In this document: positions 53,401 through 63,596 of the stretch, piece by piece
Numbering within the stretch: position 1 is the stretch's first letter
Layout: each line of letters starts with the position of its first letter
Assembly: GCA_000149265.1 (NCBI GenBank)
Contig: CH002966.1
Span: 60,943-124,942 of the forward strand
From: Ciona savignyi
Taxonomy: Eukaryota; Chordata; Ascidiacea; Phlebobranchia; Cionidae
Reading direction: 5' to 3'
DNA length: 64,000 nucleotides
The notes under the pieces: model-generated
What the model was told of the DNA's origin: nothing
Database searches by the model: none
The model's input: only the letters and a program-made list of their open reading frames with translations
Program-made: the position numbers and the translations under genes

Positions 53401-56400
53401 TGTCTGGCTGAAGGTGCTCCGCGGTTTGCTTATCACGGCTATCAGGCGCAGACGTTGCTAAATTGATCGTTTGAGTGACGGCCGCAGACTCCAGCGGCAT
53501 CGCAGGGATCTCGTCGCCTGATAACGACGACTTCAACTTGTCCGCACCGTCGCCGTTTAAAGCCGAAGGTGGGGCTGGCCACGTACCAGCCTCGGATTCC
53601 GAACTTTCCCGATCTTCAGCTTCGGATTCCGAAGTTTTCCGATTTTCATCTTCAGATTCTGAACTCTCCTGATCTTCGGATTCCGAACTTTTCCGATGTT
53701 CATCTTCGGATTCCGAACTTTTTCGACTTCTGGCTGGTTTCTTTTGGTCGGATTCTCCATCTGAAGCGTCTGATTCATTAAGAGAATAGATCGAAATGTT
53801 CCCGGCAGACCGATCGATGGAGTGGGCGTCACTTTGAACGGATTCGCGGTCGCTTTCTGCGTTCAAAACTGCCGTGTTTTCTGTCTCAGTGACAGGTGCT
53901 GCGACCTCGCCAGTCTGCGGTGCTGTTGCTACGATACTGTCGACTGGAATTGCGTCAGATGGAGCTTCGATCGGGGCAGGGGGTGGGTGGTCATTTGTTG
54001 GTGGTGGGGGGGCTTTTAGCGCCTCCTTGTGGACCTGAGGAGCGGAGTTAAGAGAGGAGCAGCTGGAGGCGTGGGATCCGGAGAGCAATCCATCCGCATC
54101 ATCTTCTATTGTAGCAAGAGGAGCTCTTCTTAGGGAGAGAATCATTTCCTCGTGTGATGCATCTGGATTCGCGTCTTGCAGCATCACACTTGCATTGAAA
54201 CTCGTTCCAGACGGCTCCGGGTCCTTTCTCGACTTTCTCGATGAAGTTTTCGGGGATTTTCGACTCGAAGGGGTGCTTGTGTCCTTCACCCGCCGACTGG
54301 GGGCTGAAAGAGCGGTGGAAAAGGTATTTGGTGAAGGAATCGGCTCCAGAAAAGCATCAGCTGCATGCAGTGAGTTTGTCTTCTTAGTTGAAGGTGCAAG
54401 CGAGTGGTTATTGTTATGATTAGTCGGCCGCTCGTTAGTTTGAAAACCGTGGTTAATGTGGGGTGTTTGGGTCTTCTCACCTTCGAGTGCCTTTCTGGAG
54501 CTCGATCCGTTTTTTGCCGGCGAGCTTTGTGGGTGGGGCCTGTTCATGCTCCTGCTGTGGCCTCGGGGCGACTTCTTGCGCTCAGAGAGGTTGGTTTGGC
54601 TTCCGTGCTCGCTGCTTCCTAAGGATTGGATGTTGTCGCTGGTGTTTAGGCTCTCGATGCTCTCGTGTGTCCCAGCTGTGCTGTTGGAGCGACTGTTGGG
54701 CTGGCTTCGCACATAGATCATCACTCCACCCTTTGGGTTGGTCGCCACTGCCACTTCGCCCTTTGCCACAGAGCTGGTGGCGGACGAGCTGTCCGTCATG
54801 TCAGCGTCTGTGAGCACAATCGACGTGTTGCAGTGGCCGTTGCCTTTGCACGACTTGCTGCTCGGCCTACCACGTTCTTGTGGATGGTAGGCTTCATCAG
54901 CGCATTGGTATGGGTCGGAATGCAACGGTATATCTTCGTATTCGTCATAACCGTCTCTTGGGTTATCTGGCTGGCCGAATTGCTCATAAAATCGCGCCAC
55001 GTCTTCTCTGTTTGAAGGTGGGTCGTGTAAATGATTCGAAGGGTTGTTAACAAGGGGATCTAAATGCTGGCTGTTGCTGTTGTTGGTTTGTGGGATAATA
55101 AAGGAAGGTGGGGCCGGTGGGGGAGCCCCTGTTGCCCCAGCGTAATAAGCCCCAAGCCAAGATAAGTACAACTGGTGAGCTAGCTGTGGGGGGAGGGGGG
55201 GAAGGTTGGAGTTTTGCTGCACCTGTTGCTGCATCAAGTGATGGAATGCGTTGAGAAGGTTCTGCTGCTGGTAGCTGTTCCCTGTCGGCTGAGGAGCAAC
55301 TGGAATCCGGTTTGGACCGGAATATTCCGGATTCTCGCTCACTGGTTGGTGGGAGGGTGATTCTTGCGGTGTGGGGTTCGTCGATTCGCGCGAACGTGGT
55401 TCCTTCTTTCGAGACAAAGTGCCGGAGACGTCGGTTTGAGCGGTACCATCACACGTCACGGGTGACGTCAAAGAACTGCTGGGGTCAGATGGGGGCGCTG
55501 ATCTCGTCGGATCTTGGGAATGTTTCTTTACTTTTTCTTTAGACGATTTCTTCTTGCTTGTGGTTGGTTGCTCCTGTTTCGGCAGTGGATGGTACAAAGT
55601 GGAATTAGAAGCGTCTAGCAAATCGTCGGTGGAAGTCAACACTGTACTTTGCTCTTTTAGTCCGCCATTATCGGAAGTCTTCTTTCGGGATTTCGAAGAT
55701 GAAGAGCTGCGTTTTGGCTTTTCTTCCTCTTTCTGCGGAGGGGCGGGCGCGGGATGCTTTTTAACGCTCTTAGGACGACTTGATGAGGTCGGAGGACCTT
55801 TCAAGGTCTGTGATCTTCCTTGGGAGGAGGATCGATGCTTCTTGTGAGGTTCCTTCGAGGAACGAGGCATCGTCAGAGAGCGCTCCGGTTTCCCTTCCTT
55901 AGAATGGCGCGAAGACGTCGACGCGTGTGGAGATTTATGGCTGGAACCGCGGGAAGCCGGTTTCCCACTGCTACAACTGCTGCTATCCCTTGCAAGGCCG
56001 TCTTCATCCGACGTTTGTTTGCCACTGGAGCGTTGGGAATCGACTCGTTTTATTCGGTTGAGATTCCGCTCGGCTTTCTTCAACGAACTCGAGTGTTTGA
56101 CGTGCTCGTAGGACGGTGGACGCTCGTCGGAACCCAGGGATGCCGAGTCGTCTTCCTCATTTTCATCGGAAGAGGTCTCGCCATCATGTATCCCACTGAT
56201 CCTCGACTCCACCTCAATAGAGTCCACATCACTGTACTCAGGGCGACGTTTCCCTCTGCTGCTGCGCCGTGATGTATCGCGGTGATGCACTTCGCTGTCT
56301 TCCGACAGGGATCTCGCGCTGCTTCCGTGGCTGTGACGTCGCGTTCGTGCCTGCTCACGCTTGAGCGATTCCGTCGGCGCCTTCTTTCGATGCCTGTCCT

Positions 56401-59400
56401 GCTCTTTCCGCACCGCGTCAACGTCCACGCGCCCGAAATCGCTCTCACTGTCGCCGCAAGAATACGGGTCGGCTATGTCCCCGTTTACAACCTGCGAAAC
56501 ACGGTGTAAATACGTTAAATAATAAGAAGGCAGTCGAACACCCGACAAAAAGAGGTAAAATAAACTACAATAATTAAGAAATCCACAAAAATGACATAAT
56601 AAAAAGAGAAAAAAATAAAAACTAAAAACAACAACGGTGCAATTCAAAGATATTTGATATATATGCTCACATATAGCTACAAACATCTTTACCTTTCCTT
56701 CCATGCGTAATCCTTGTGAACGCTTGTTAATGCTTGCGTCCGATACATTATGACGCAGTGGCGGATGCCGCTTCACGCGTCGGAATTCATCCTCTGACGG
56801 ATCCGGCGATACGTCTCGTTCCCTGACGTAAGTAAAATCGGGAGTGAATACAGGTTAACACTGATGCAAAATGTGTAAATACTAGGGGAGGGAGAAATAG
56901 GAGGGAAACTGCTCCTAAAATAACGATTATGATAATATAGTTAATATAAAGGCTGGGCTTAAAGTTGGCATTAGTTCTAAGGTTAAGATTAGTGTTTGGT
57001 GCAGGATTAAAATTAGTTTCCTTAGTTTTAGTGAGTAGTTTTCCCCTCCTTCCCTCCCTCTTTTTTTCCTTTTAGTTTTGTCCCGCGGTAAATTTTATTG
57101 GTTAAACTAAATGAAAGCAAAAGGGAAGAAGGAAGGGAAACTACCGACTAAAATGAAGATTAACGTTAGTGTTGAGATTGGGCCTAAAGTTTGCGTTAGT
57201 TCTGGGGTTAAGATTAGTGTTTAAAACATGGTTAGCTTAAGTTTCCATAGTTTTAGTGAGAAGTTTCCTTCCTTTCCTCTTTCACTTTATTAGTGTTTCC
57301 CCATATCAGGCGATGGTAATTTTATTAAAGTTTGAACAAAAATTGATGATGAAATAATAAGAAAGACGAAAAATATATATCAAAAAAGAACATCAGTCAA
57401 TATTTAGGTTTAATTCGTTTTAAGGGCATGGTTAATCTAATGATTCACGGAACTCTAAAAAAACACTTATTTATATAGTGCCAATAAAGCAACAATCGAG
57501 CTAAACACTATTAATGTTCTGTAACTTGAAGTTTTGAAACAATTACTTTGAACGGTAGGGATCATCAATGACGTCGTAATTACGTCATCGTGTTGCTATT
57601 ACTGACTAGGCGATTACGTGGGTATGTTATTCTATTCAGGTTCGTATTTATTAGGCTGTTAATGTCAGTATGTCTTTATATTTTCACTAATTACCATATA
57701 ACCGTTATTACCATCGTGCTTGTGTTTTTAATGTTTAAAGTTTTACAAATGGATTTGGTATATTTGAATATTTTAGTAAATCTAGCTCGTTTGGTACTTA
57801 CAATAACAGCACTAAAAATGAAGCATAGAAACAAGTTTAGAACATATAAAGTCATACGCACCGCTTTGCGTAGATGCATGAAATCGATAAAAATGCGTGA
57901 TTGTCAAATTATTGTTACTAATTATAATAAAAAGTTAACTATTCCATCGGATAGACGCGTATATATGGTGAACGGTTTGTCCGTGTTGACAGGCATGTAC
58001 TTAATGAGGTGGCGTCAAGTGACATTGAAAGTTATTCAATAATTGAAAGGAGAAAAGACAGACGAGTTAGTCATGATTTGCCGACTTGAAGTGACGAAAT
58101 TTTCAGGCAACAGTAAAAGGAGGGAAGGAGGGAAACTGTTCACAAAAACTATGGAAACTAATTATAACCATACTTTGGGCATTAATTTTAAACTTTAAAA
58201 CAAAAAACTATGACCCCACCCCTAACACCATTCCTAACATTTTAATTTTTAATTAAGCGGTTTCCATCCTTCCCTCTTTCCCCCCTTTCTCCTCTTTTAG
58301 TTTTTCCCTACATTTTCACCGATTCCCTGACGTAAAACAACCGCCATAAAACAACAGAAAAGTTTATGAAAATCCTAAATCGATGGGGAGAATGGCAAAC
58401 TNNNNNNNNNNNNNNNNNNNNNNNNNNNNNNNNNNNNNNNNNNNNNNNNNNNNNNNNNNNNNNNNNNNNNNNNNNNNNNNNNNNNNNNNNNNNNNNNNNN
58501 NNNNNNNNNNNNNNNNNNNNNNNNNNNNNNNNNNNNNNNNNNNNNNNNNNNNNNNNNNNNNNNNNNNNNNNNNNNNNNNNNNNNNNNNNNNNNNNNNNNN
58601 NNNNNNNNNNNNNNNNNNNNNNNNNNNNNNNNNNNNNNNNNNNNNNNNNNNNNNNNNNNNNNNNNNNNNNNNNNNNNNNNNNNNNNNNNNNNNNNNNNNN
58701 NNNNNNNNACGTGGATGTGTGACCTAGCGTGTACAAACCACTTATTTTATCTCATGTTTTAACTTAAATACAACCGAGTCATTAAAAGGTCACGTTGTTG
58801 AAAGACGTCAATAAAACAAACGGAATATCCAACCTTCTTCGGCTCGGCGGTTTGAGACTGGCGCTTCTCTATTGATACTTTTGGAATCTCTTTTACTAAA
58901 ATAATATAACTAAAATAAAATGGAAAAATGTTTCAACCTTCTTCGGCTCGGCGGTTTAAGACTCGCACTTCTCGGAGCACGTTTTCCCGACTCCCCTTTG
59001 CTCCTTCGACCTCTTCTTACGTCATCATCTGTATGATATACGTCATCTTCCGCACGAACGGGCGAGGATTGTAGGGACCTCGACCTCTTCATCTGGTTGC
59101 GTTTGTTGGCTTGCTTTTTGCCTCTGAGAGGCTTTGGCATGTAGCCTCCTTGATCGTTCTGTTTGGAAGGTCTGTGGAAACGACGTTTCAAAATAAAAAT
59201 ATTGATCGTTTTGGAATAATGTAGTATAAAATGAATGATAACAACTATTTTACTAAAATAAAATATATGACAACAATTTTTTACTAAAATAAAATGTTAT
59301 AAACTAAAATAAAATAAATGATAACAACTATTTTATTAAAATAAAATATATGACAACAATTTTTTTACTAAAATAAAATGATATAAACTTGAATAAAATG

Positions 59401-61260
59401 TAATAAGAATTTTTTTGAAATATCAATGAAACTTATTTTCAGAATAAAAATATTGATTTTTTTGGAACTTATGCGGTGTCAAATTGGGCAAAACTAAAAG
59501 GAAAGGAGGGAAACTACAACTAAAATAAAAATAGCTCGTTTTTGGCAGTTTTAGGACTGGGGTTAGGAAGACTTAGTTCTTAGGTTGAGATTAGTGTTTA
59601 GAGAAGGGTTAAAATTAGTTTCTATAGTTTTATTGGGCACTTTCACTTCTTCCCTCTTTTAAGTGTAGCCAACAAACTCTCCGAATGACAGTGTAAGAAA
59701 CAGATACCGCAACGAAAGAGCTACGCACGACGGGTGTTTAATTGTTTAGGTATTCATATTTTTTTTAATTTCTGAGAATCAGCTAATTTTTAGGCATTAA
59801 CTTTTTAGGTATTTTTTTAATTTTCTTGGTATCAGTCTAAAGATTTTCAGGTATCTGCCTAAAATTTTTAGGTATTTTTTTAATTTTCTAGGTATCAGTC
59901 TAAAGCTTTTTAGGTATCAGCTTAAATTGAGTAGGTATTTCCAACATCATGTTATTTTATGCCTGACAAATATCTCGGTAAAAAGTAACAACGAACTCGG
60001 TTCACCTTTGGTTCTGCTTTGAAGTGACGGGATCATCATGTGGATCATTTTTCCTCCGACTTTTCGACGAGTCCCTGCTTCTTGGGGCCGATCGCCTGTC
60101 ATCTTCTTCTCTACCGCGCGGGGGCGCATTAACGTAATCGGGTTTAGGGTTAGGTAGCGTCTTAGCTGATCCGTTCGCTTGAAAGCCTTGTTGCTGGTCT
60201 TTTCTGGAACAACGGCGCTTAGTTATAGCTCGACTCGCATAAAAAAACGACATAAATAAGCACGAATTATAGGAGAGGATATTCACGTTTATCTCCGTGT
60301 ATGAGAAAACGAAAGGGGGTTAATACACGGGAAATTGTCAGATTACTTCGCGCCCACCAGCGGGTTAATGTTGTATACGACGATTCTTCTAAATGAATAA
60401 AACCAATTATTTCACTGGATTAGGGCAATGTTCGCTAACTGTTTTGCCTAGGACTCGCTAGCGACCAGAACCGATACAACATATCGGCTAAAAGAAGACG
60501 CACTAAATCACCAAGCCAATCGGTCCTAATGACAAAGTAACATCTGTTAAAGGCTACTAGTTTAACATCGAATATAGCCTTAACCATGCCATTCTTTATC
60601 GGATTAATTAAATAGACAATACACGAACATATTTTCAAACCCTGCATAAACTGCGTGTATGGGTTGATACATGGATATTAACCGATATGCACACGATTCA
60701 CTTAATATACCAACAGGCTGGCACAAAGATAGGAAAGTTTAACCAGCTTATGCACATAAGAGTTGTCGAGTTAAACGTTATATTAAAGTTAAAATAATTA
60801 GAATAACCAAGTGAAAAACCGGTAAAAACATTTATTTTAAGTGACCCACTATACAAATTGGTTCATGCAGACAATTAACGCCTCAAAGGGTCCTACAATG
60901 ATGCAATAACGATTTTAATAATTTCACATAGATTCGGGAAGAAAATTAGTGGTTAAAGAAAGACCGGGGGTGTATGTGGTTACTTTCTTACTTTTGATTC
61001 CGGGAGCAACTTAAACTGTGTACAATAATGTGCCCAGAAAATAATGGTTTTGGGTTTTGATTTTTAAAGCATTGAAGCGCAAAATAAAGAGAAACGACGA
61101 GTGTATGTGGTTACTTTCTTACTTTTTACTTTTGAAGCACACGACCGTTCTTCTGTTCTTTTCATCTCCAATACTGAAGCTTGTAAGTTTGGGGAAGACT
61201 TCGGTGACTTTGTGGATTAGATATCGCTGGAAGCCGCCCAAGGGATGAAACATTAGCGCC
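47442..61260 (-). CDS. R3HCC1L: R3HCC1/R3HCC1L-type protein (R3H domain and RRM-like C-terminal domain), 5' end missing
   Basis: Ten exons join in phase: 61123-61260, 60006-60203, 58938-59171, 56693-56822, 53230-56491, 52227-52360, 49972-50111, 48497-48666, 47729-47839 and 47442-47449; at least 1507 residues. The first exon codes for an R3H domain (MFHPLGGFQRYLIHKV..FSIGDEKNRRTVVCF) with the R-x3-H signature. The exon at 58938 has YMPKPLRGKK, like the YVPKARRG motif of the family. A 3.3-kb exon codes for about 1090 disordered Ser/Arg/Pro-rich residues with SESED repeats. The C-terminal exons give FKKFVEIYNFPSTMSD.., RVDPTHAL.. and ETRPLSDASKQTKAKAKA, the R3HCC1L C-terminal RRM-like domain, then RPKTNNSVAKRMIAGSLG, its tail. 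Vertebrate members are shorter (roughly 440-790 residues), so the middle is expanded. The role is RNA-related by domain. If the weak donor at 53230 is skipped, translation ends at 53165. Earlier exons are not found. Confidence 0.82.
47850..48145. repeat. G-rich minisatellite with GGGTTAG units
   Basis: About a dozen units of 19-25 bp built on 'gggttagaatagggggtgcgt'. On the coding (reverse) strand it is C/T-rich and runs up to the acceptor of the 47729-47839 exon, whose polypyrimidine tract ('cacccgcctacccacag') is the end of the array. Confidence 0.88.
48697..48760 (-). repeat. SINE-B end beside an R3HCC1L-type exon acceptor
   Basis: In sense 'aacggacctactgacgagcc' and 'cataacgggttcgaattttacc'. 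It ends about 33 bp before the exon at 48497-48666, in gene direction. Confidence 0.7.
48785..48895 (+). repeat. SINE-B, full length
   Basis: 'gccgtgtggccaaatggttaccgcgaccg' (shortened) to 'gatttgaaacttagctcgg', then an A-rich tail. Confidence 0.82.
49015..49135 (-). repeat. SINE-B, full length, reverse
   Basis: 'ccgagccgtgtttcgaacccaaaatgggc' to 'gttaaccgttcggccacac' (shortened). Forms an inverted pair with the preceding copy. Confidence 0.82.
49350..49512. repeat. MITE-M, decayed
   Basis: Purine-rich start 'ggagggtagaagggaagg' and a central 'ctaaacctagaattagctataaacctaacc' (shortened) fit MITE-M; right end weak. Confidence 0.45.
49530..49745 (-). repeat. SINE-A, reverse
   Basis: 'gaatattcttgtttatccctg' to 'tgaatcttgcaacctttcgg'; head truncated. 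Confidence 0.78.
50637..50855 (-). repeat. SINE-A, reverse, decayed
   Basis: 'ctattgcagtatgttggctat' and 'tactgggttcaggaaatgtccg' match. A further 30-bp SINE scrap ('acacgggcaatcgtcagatt') is at 50390. Confidence 0.65.
50937..51938. mobile_element. hAT-type element with TAGGGCTGTGCA ends, 1002 bp, 8-bp TSD
   Basis: Exact 12-bp terminal inverted repeats TAGGGCTGTGCA. Target duplication AACACCAC at 50929-50936 and 51939-51946. Subterminal 'cggttaaccggttaaccg' clusters sit at both ends and could be transposase sites. An internal scrap 'aaggctgtgcaaggacc' at 51350 suggests a related copy nested inside. No transposase frame. It lies in an R3HCC1L-type gene intron. Confidence 0.93.
52060..52160 (+). 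repeat. SINE-A, 5' part
   Basis: 'tctaaactggtcgctagctag' to 'ggacatatcctgaacatag'. Confidence 0.7.
52762..52990 (-). repeat. SINE-A, reverse, 5' truncated
   Basis: 'aggataggatatcgaggtttatc' to 'caatgtccgtaaagtgctttgccc' (shortened). Between the large exon and the 52227-52360 exon of the R3HCC1L-type gene. Confidence 0.8.
53490..53760 (-). repeat. Coding SESED-type tandem repeats in the large exon
   Basis: Within the large exon, units around 'gattccgaagatgaa' encode repeated SSESEDE / KSSESED / KTSESEAED blocks, six or so in a row (about 53595-53735). Acidic Ser-rich tracts like this are typical casein kinase 2 targets; that is inference. Confidence 0.75.
56883..57082. mobile_element. MITE-M copy
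   Basis: Begins 'ggggagggagaaatagg', ends 'ctccttccctccctc'; centre 'gttctaaggttaagattag' is the inverse of the 33089 copy. Confidence 0.72.
57111..57302. mobile_element. MITE-M copy
   Basis: Begins 'agggaagaaggaagggaaac', ends 'gtttccttcctttcctc'; only some 30 bp after the previous copy and in the same direction. Confidence 0.72.
57662..58042 (+). CDS. Nested ORF in an R3HCC1L-type intron (unrecognised)
   Basis: An open frame of 126 residues from ATG 57662, antisense to the R3HCC1L-type gene between the exons at 56822 and 58938; the frame is open upstream to about 57590. Two hydrophobic stretches (IFTNYHITVITIVLVFLMF and LVNLARLVLTITAL) are followed by a basic part (RNKFRTYKVIRTALRRCMK). 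An inverted ATGACGT...ACGTCAT lies 75 bp upstream (57568-57588). No poly(A) signal close by and no family recognised. It may be chance in AT-rich DNA or a transposon remnant. Confidence 0.25.
   Translation: MSVCLYIFTNYHITVITIVLVFLMFKVLQMDLVYLNILVNLARLVLTITALKMKHRNKFRTYKVIRTALRRCMKSIKMRDCQIIVTNYNKKLTIPSDRRVYMVNGLSVLTGMYLMRWRQVTLKVIQ
58107..58312. mobile_element. MITE-M copy
   Basis: 'aaaaggagggaaggagggaaactg' (shortened) at the left and 'ccatccttccctctttcc' at the right. Best match to 33089-33295, same direction. Confidence 0.75.
58402..58708. other. Assembly gap, 307 N
   Basis: Inside an intron of the R3HCC1L-type gene. The non-round length suggests an estimated gap size. It could hide a small exon. 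Confidence 0.99.
58829..58868 (-). pseudogene. Duplicated exon end of the R3HCC1L-type gene
   Basis: Repeats, with four or so changes, the last 36 bases and donor of the exon at 58938-59171 (SLKPPSRRR and 'gaagaag|gtt'). In the matching frame a stop lies just upstream and no acceptor fits, so it is probably a dead partial duplicate 106 bp downstream of the real one. Confidence 0.65.
59220..59415. repeat. AT-rich tandem repeat (ACTAAAATAAAATG type)
   Basis: Units such as 'tatgacaacaattttttactaaaataaaa' recur five times in a 60-bp two-part rhythm. Confidence 0.8.
59488..59665. mobile_element. MITE-M copy, diverged
   Basis: 'aaactaaaaggaaaggaggg' at the left, 'cactttcacttcttccctc' at the right, with the 'ttaggttgagattagtgttt' centre. 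Confidence 0.6.
59745..59940. repeat. TTTTTAGGTAT tandem repeat
   Basis: About nine irregular units 'tttttaggtatcagtctaaag' of 18-32 bp. Confidence 0.75.
60268..60525 (-). repeat. SINE-A, reverse
   Basis: 'ggatattcacgtttatctccg' to 'cactaaatcaccaagccaatcgg'; it lies in the intron between the R3H exon and the next exon of the R3HCC1L-type gene. Confidence 0.82.
61017..61090. repeat. 75-bp repeat, also at 63508-63581
   Basis: 'gtgtacaataatgtgcccag' and 'gatttttaaagcattgaagcgc' recur nearly unchanged at 63508. The first copy starts 33 bp downstream of the R3H exon (on the gene's strand). A further 'gagtgtatgtggttactttc'-like line occurs twice within 60955-61125. Confidence 0.75.
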
Positions 61261-61269
61261 CTGTGAAAC

Positions 61270-62460
61270 ATCAATTTAGTGATCTGGATCATACAGGTGT
61301 GTTAGCCGCTGATTGGTATGGCACTGAGGCGTCACTCACGGGATTTGCGTGTTGACGCGTCGATTTGGGGGGTGTAACACGTTAATTGTTATACAGTAGG
61401 TACAAGAGTCACAGGAAAGAGGTAAAACGGTCACAATTGCATTTTTACATTAATTACAGTTTTAGCAGGCATGGTAACGAAAAGCACCAGCTTCCATTGC
61501 TACTGTCTTGTAACAAAACAGTTCATGAAATAGTCTATGGCGTGACAATATATTGATTTATTTATGACGTAAAACACGTGAAATCAAACGATGAAAGTGC
61601 ATAAGATTAACAGTCTCGGGTTTAACACTTAATTCTCTGGCGCGAGGCGGGCCTGTCAAGTGAGAAGTATTAAAGAACAATTACCACAATGGGTGCTTAA
61701 GTGTTATACGGCGAACAGGAAAAGTTGGAGAAGCACGAATACAAAACACAAGCATCGAATTACAATCGTGTTTCGCTAGAACAATAGCTACGTGCTGCGG
61801 TCCTAGCAGACGAATAAAATCTTAAGAAAATAGTTTTGCTATTTTAAGCGGCCAGAGAGAATGTCTTATGTCAAACTCCGCAGGAGTGAAAAAGGGAAAT
61901 TTTATCGCCGTTTCAGACGCTACGTGACGGATAAAACGTGACTAAAATCGGAACAAAATCCGGTTCTAACTGTTATCTATGTCGTATTTGCACGTATGCG
62001 CACTTCATGGTATAAGCAGAACGAAAATTTTGCGTCAAATTTCCCGTGGGTCGGATTCAATTACAATTGGATTGTTGAACTGTGTTGTGTATTAGCATTC
62101 GGTGTCATAAAGCGAATTGTAAGATCGGCTACGTAAATTGGACGTAAGAAACGAACCATAAATATCACGAACAACTGCACGCGAAGAGTAAGCGAGTGGG
62201 AAATGTAATTGAAAACTTGAAATGCTCGATCGAAATCAAATTGCCATTGATCTGTTGCGTTTTTGCGACAGCTTTGAACCTGCGTTTGTGGGGGGAACTG
62301 TGCAAACTATGAGAAAAACGGGATATATTGGTGGCAGAACTTAGAAAATAGTTTTACCACCAACGACACGTCGATGTAATAATATATCGAGCATAATGAA
62401 TGCAGCGTAATATATAGTATCTATTACCAACATTTAAGCTATAAAATGAGATGTGGTGAC
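61270..62460. other. Stretch without a supported gene
   Basis: The missing 5' exon(s) of the R3HCC1L-type gene should lie here or further right on the reverse strand. The next exon must end in phase 2; none could be picked with confidence. Confidence 0.4.
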
Positions 62461-62464
62461 AAAG

Positions 62465-62572
62465 ACTAGGCTGGTTTTGCCGGCCTCTGTTTCGAACTCG
62501 TGATAGACAAGTCACAGGGGCCGTTTTTAATAGAACTGGTCGCGGTAACCATTCAGCCACACGGCCGGCCGT
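62465..62572 (-). repeat. SINE-B, full length, reverse
   Basis: 'tgccggcctctgtttcgaactcgtgatagac' to 'gcggtaaccattcagccacacggccgg' (shortened); includes both box-like parts. Confidence 0.82.
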
Positions 62573-63596
62573 ACACGCCAATAACAATTTCGGGTATAAA
62601 ACACTAAATTTAAAAGCGCCATTCTCTGACACGCATTATAGTTATTGGCGTATGAAATTAAAGTCCTATATTCCCTTTTCGTCGATGGAGGTACGTCTGA
62701 CGGCAAGTGACGCGGAACAAATGTTTTTTACGCTTCGCTTCTGCCTTTCACGCGTTCCCAGAAACTCTACGTTCTGATGAACTCCATTCCCACCGAAAAA
62801 CGACAATTACTTTGGTTCAATTGTTAAACAGGACGAAACGATTTCAATCTGGTTGCTACAAAATGAAAAAAAACGGGTTTGCCAAAACCTATGGATAGAA
62901 AGTTGTATGGTCAATATTTAACAACGCCATTTTTTTGACATTTTTACAAAAATCAAATTTATACAATATCCAATGGAGCGTTAAGTCAAATCGAAGTTTT
63001 ATTTTAGCCCGTAATGAGCACTGTGGGGTTATTTTATGGCTTTGTTGCTCTCATGAAAATTGGAAAGTTTCTGGTTAAAACGCCCACTTAATCCATTGAT
63101 TATATATATCTTGCAAAGATTTATTTGGACAGTCTACACAGGAACAATTTGCATCGTGTTTTGATACAGATTTCTTGCTGTGAAATTAAACAAAATTCCC
63201 GACATGCTAACTGACTTAATAGCAAGCAGGGTCCCACCACGTAATGCAATTTTCCCAAGAAATAAAGCGACGAATTTAATCAAAGAACTCCATCGATTAT
63301 CAAACTTACAGGGGCACTCCCGGGCCACTTAAAATCCACATGCCTACCACCAGAACTGCCACCAAAAATTCGATTTTCTTGGAAGAGTATTGGATTTATA
63401 GAAGGACATCTCTTTATTTTACTTGTACATTAAACTTGGGTGGGTTAAACGTCGAACGACACAATTTTTTAAAGTAAATACACACAGATTACTGAACTAG
63501 ATAGAGTGTGTACAATAACATGCCCGGAAAATGATGGATTTTGGTTTTGATTTTTAAAGCATTGAAGTGCAAAATAAAGAGAACATTTATGCCCCT

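Noticed and set aside
53475-56509. Several forward-strand frames of 65-150 codons
   Set aside because: All are shadows of the 3.3-kb exon of the R3HCC1L-type gene.
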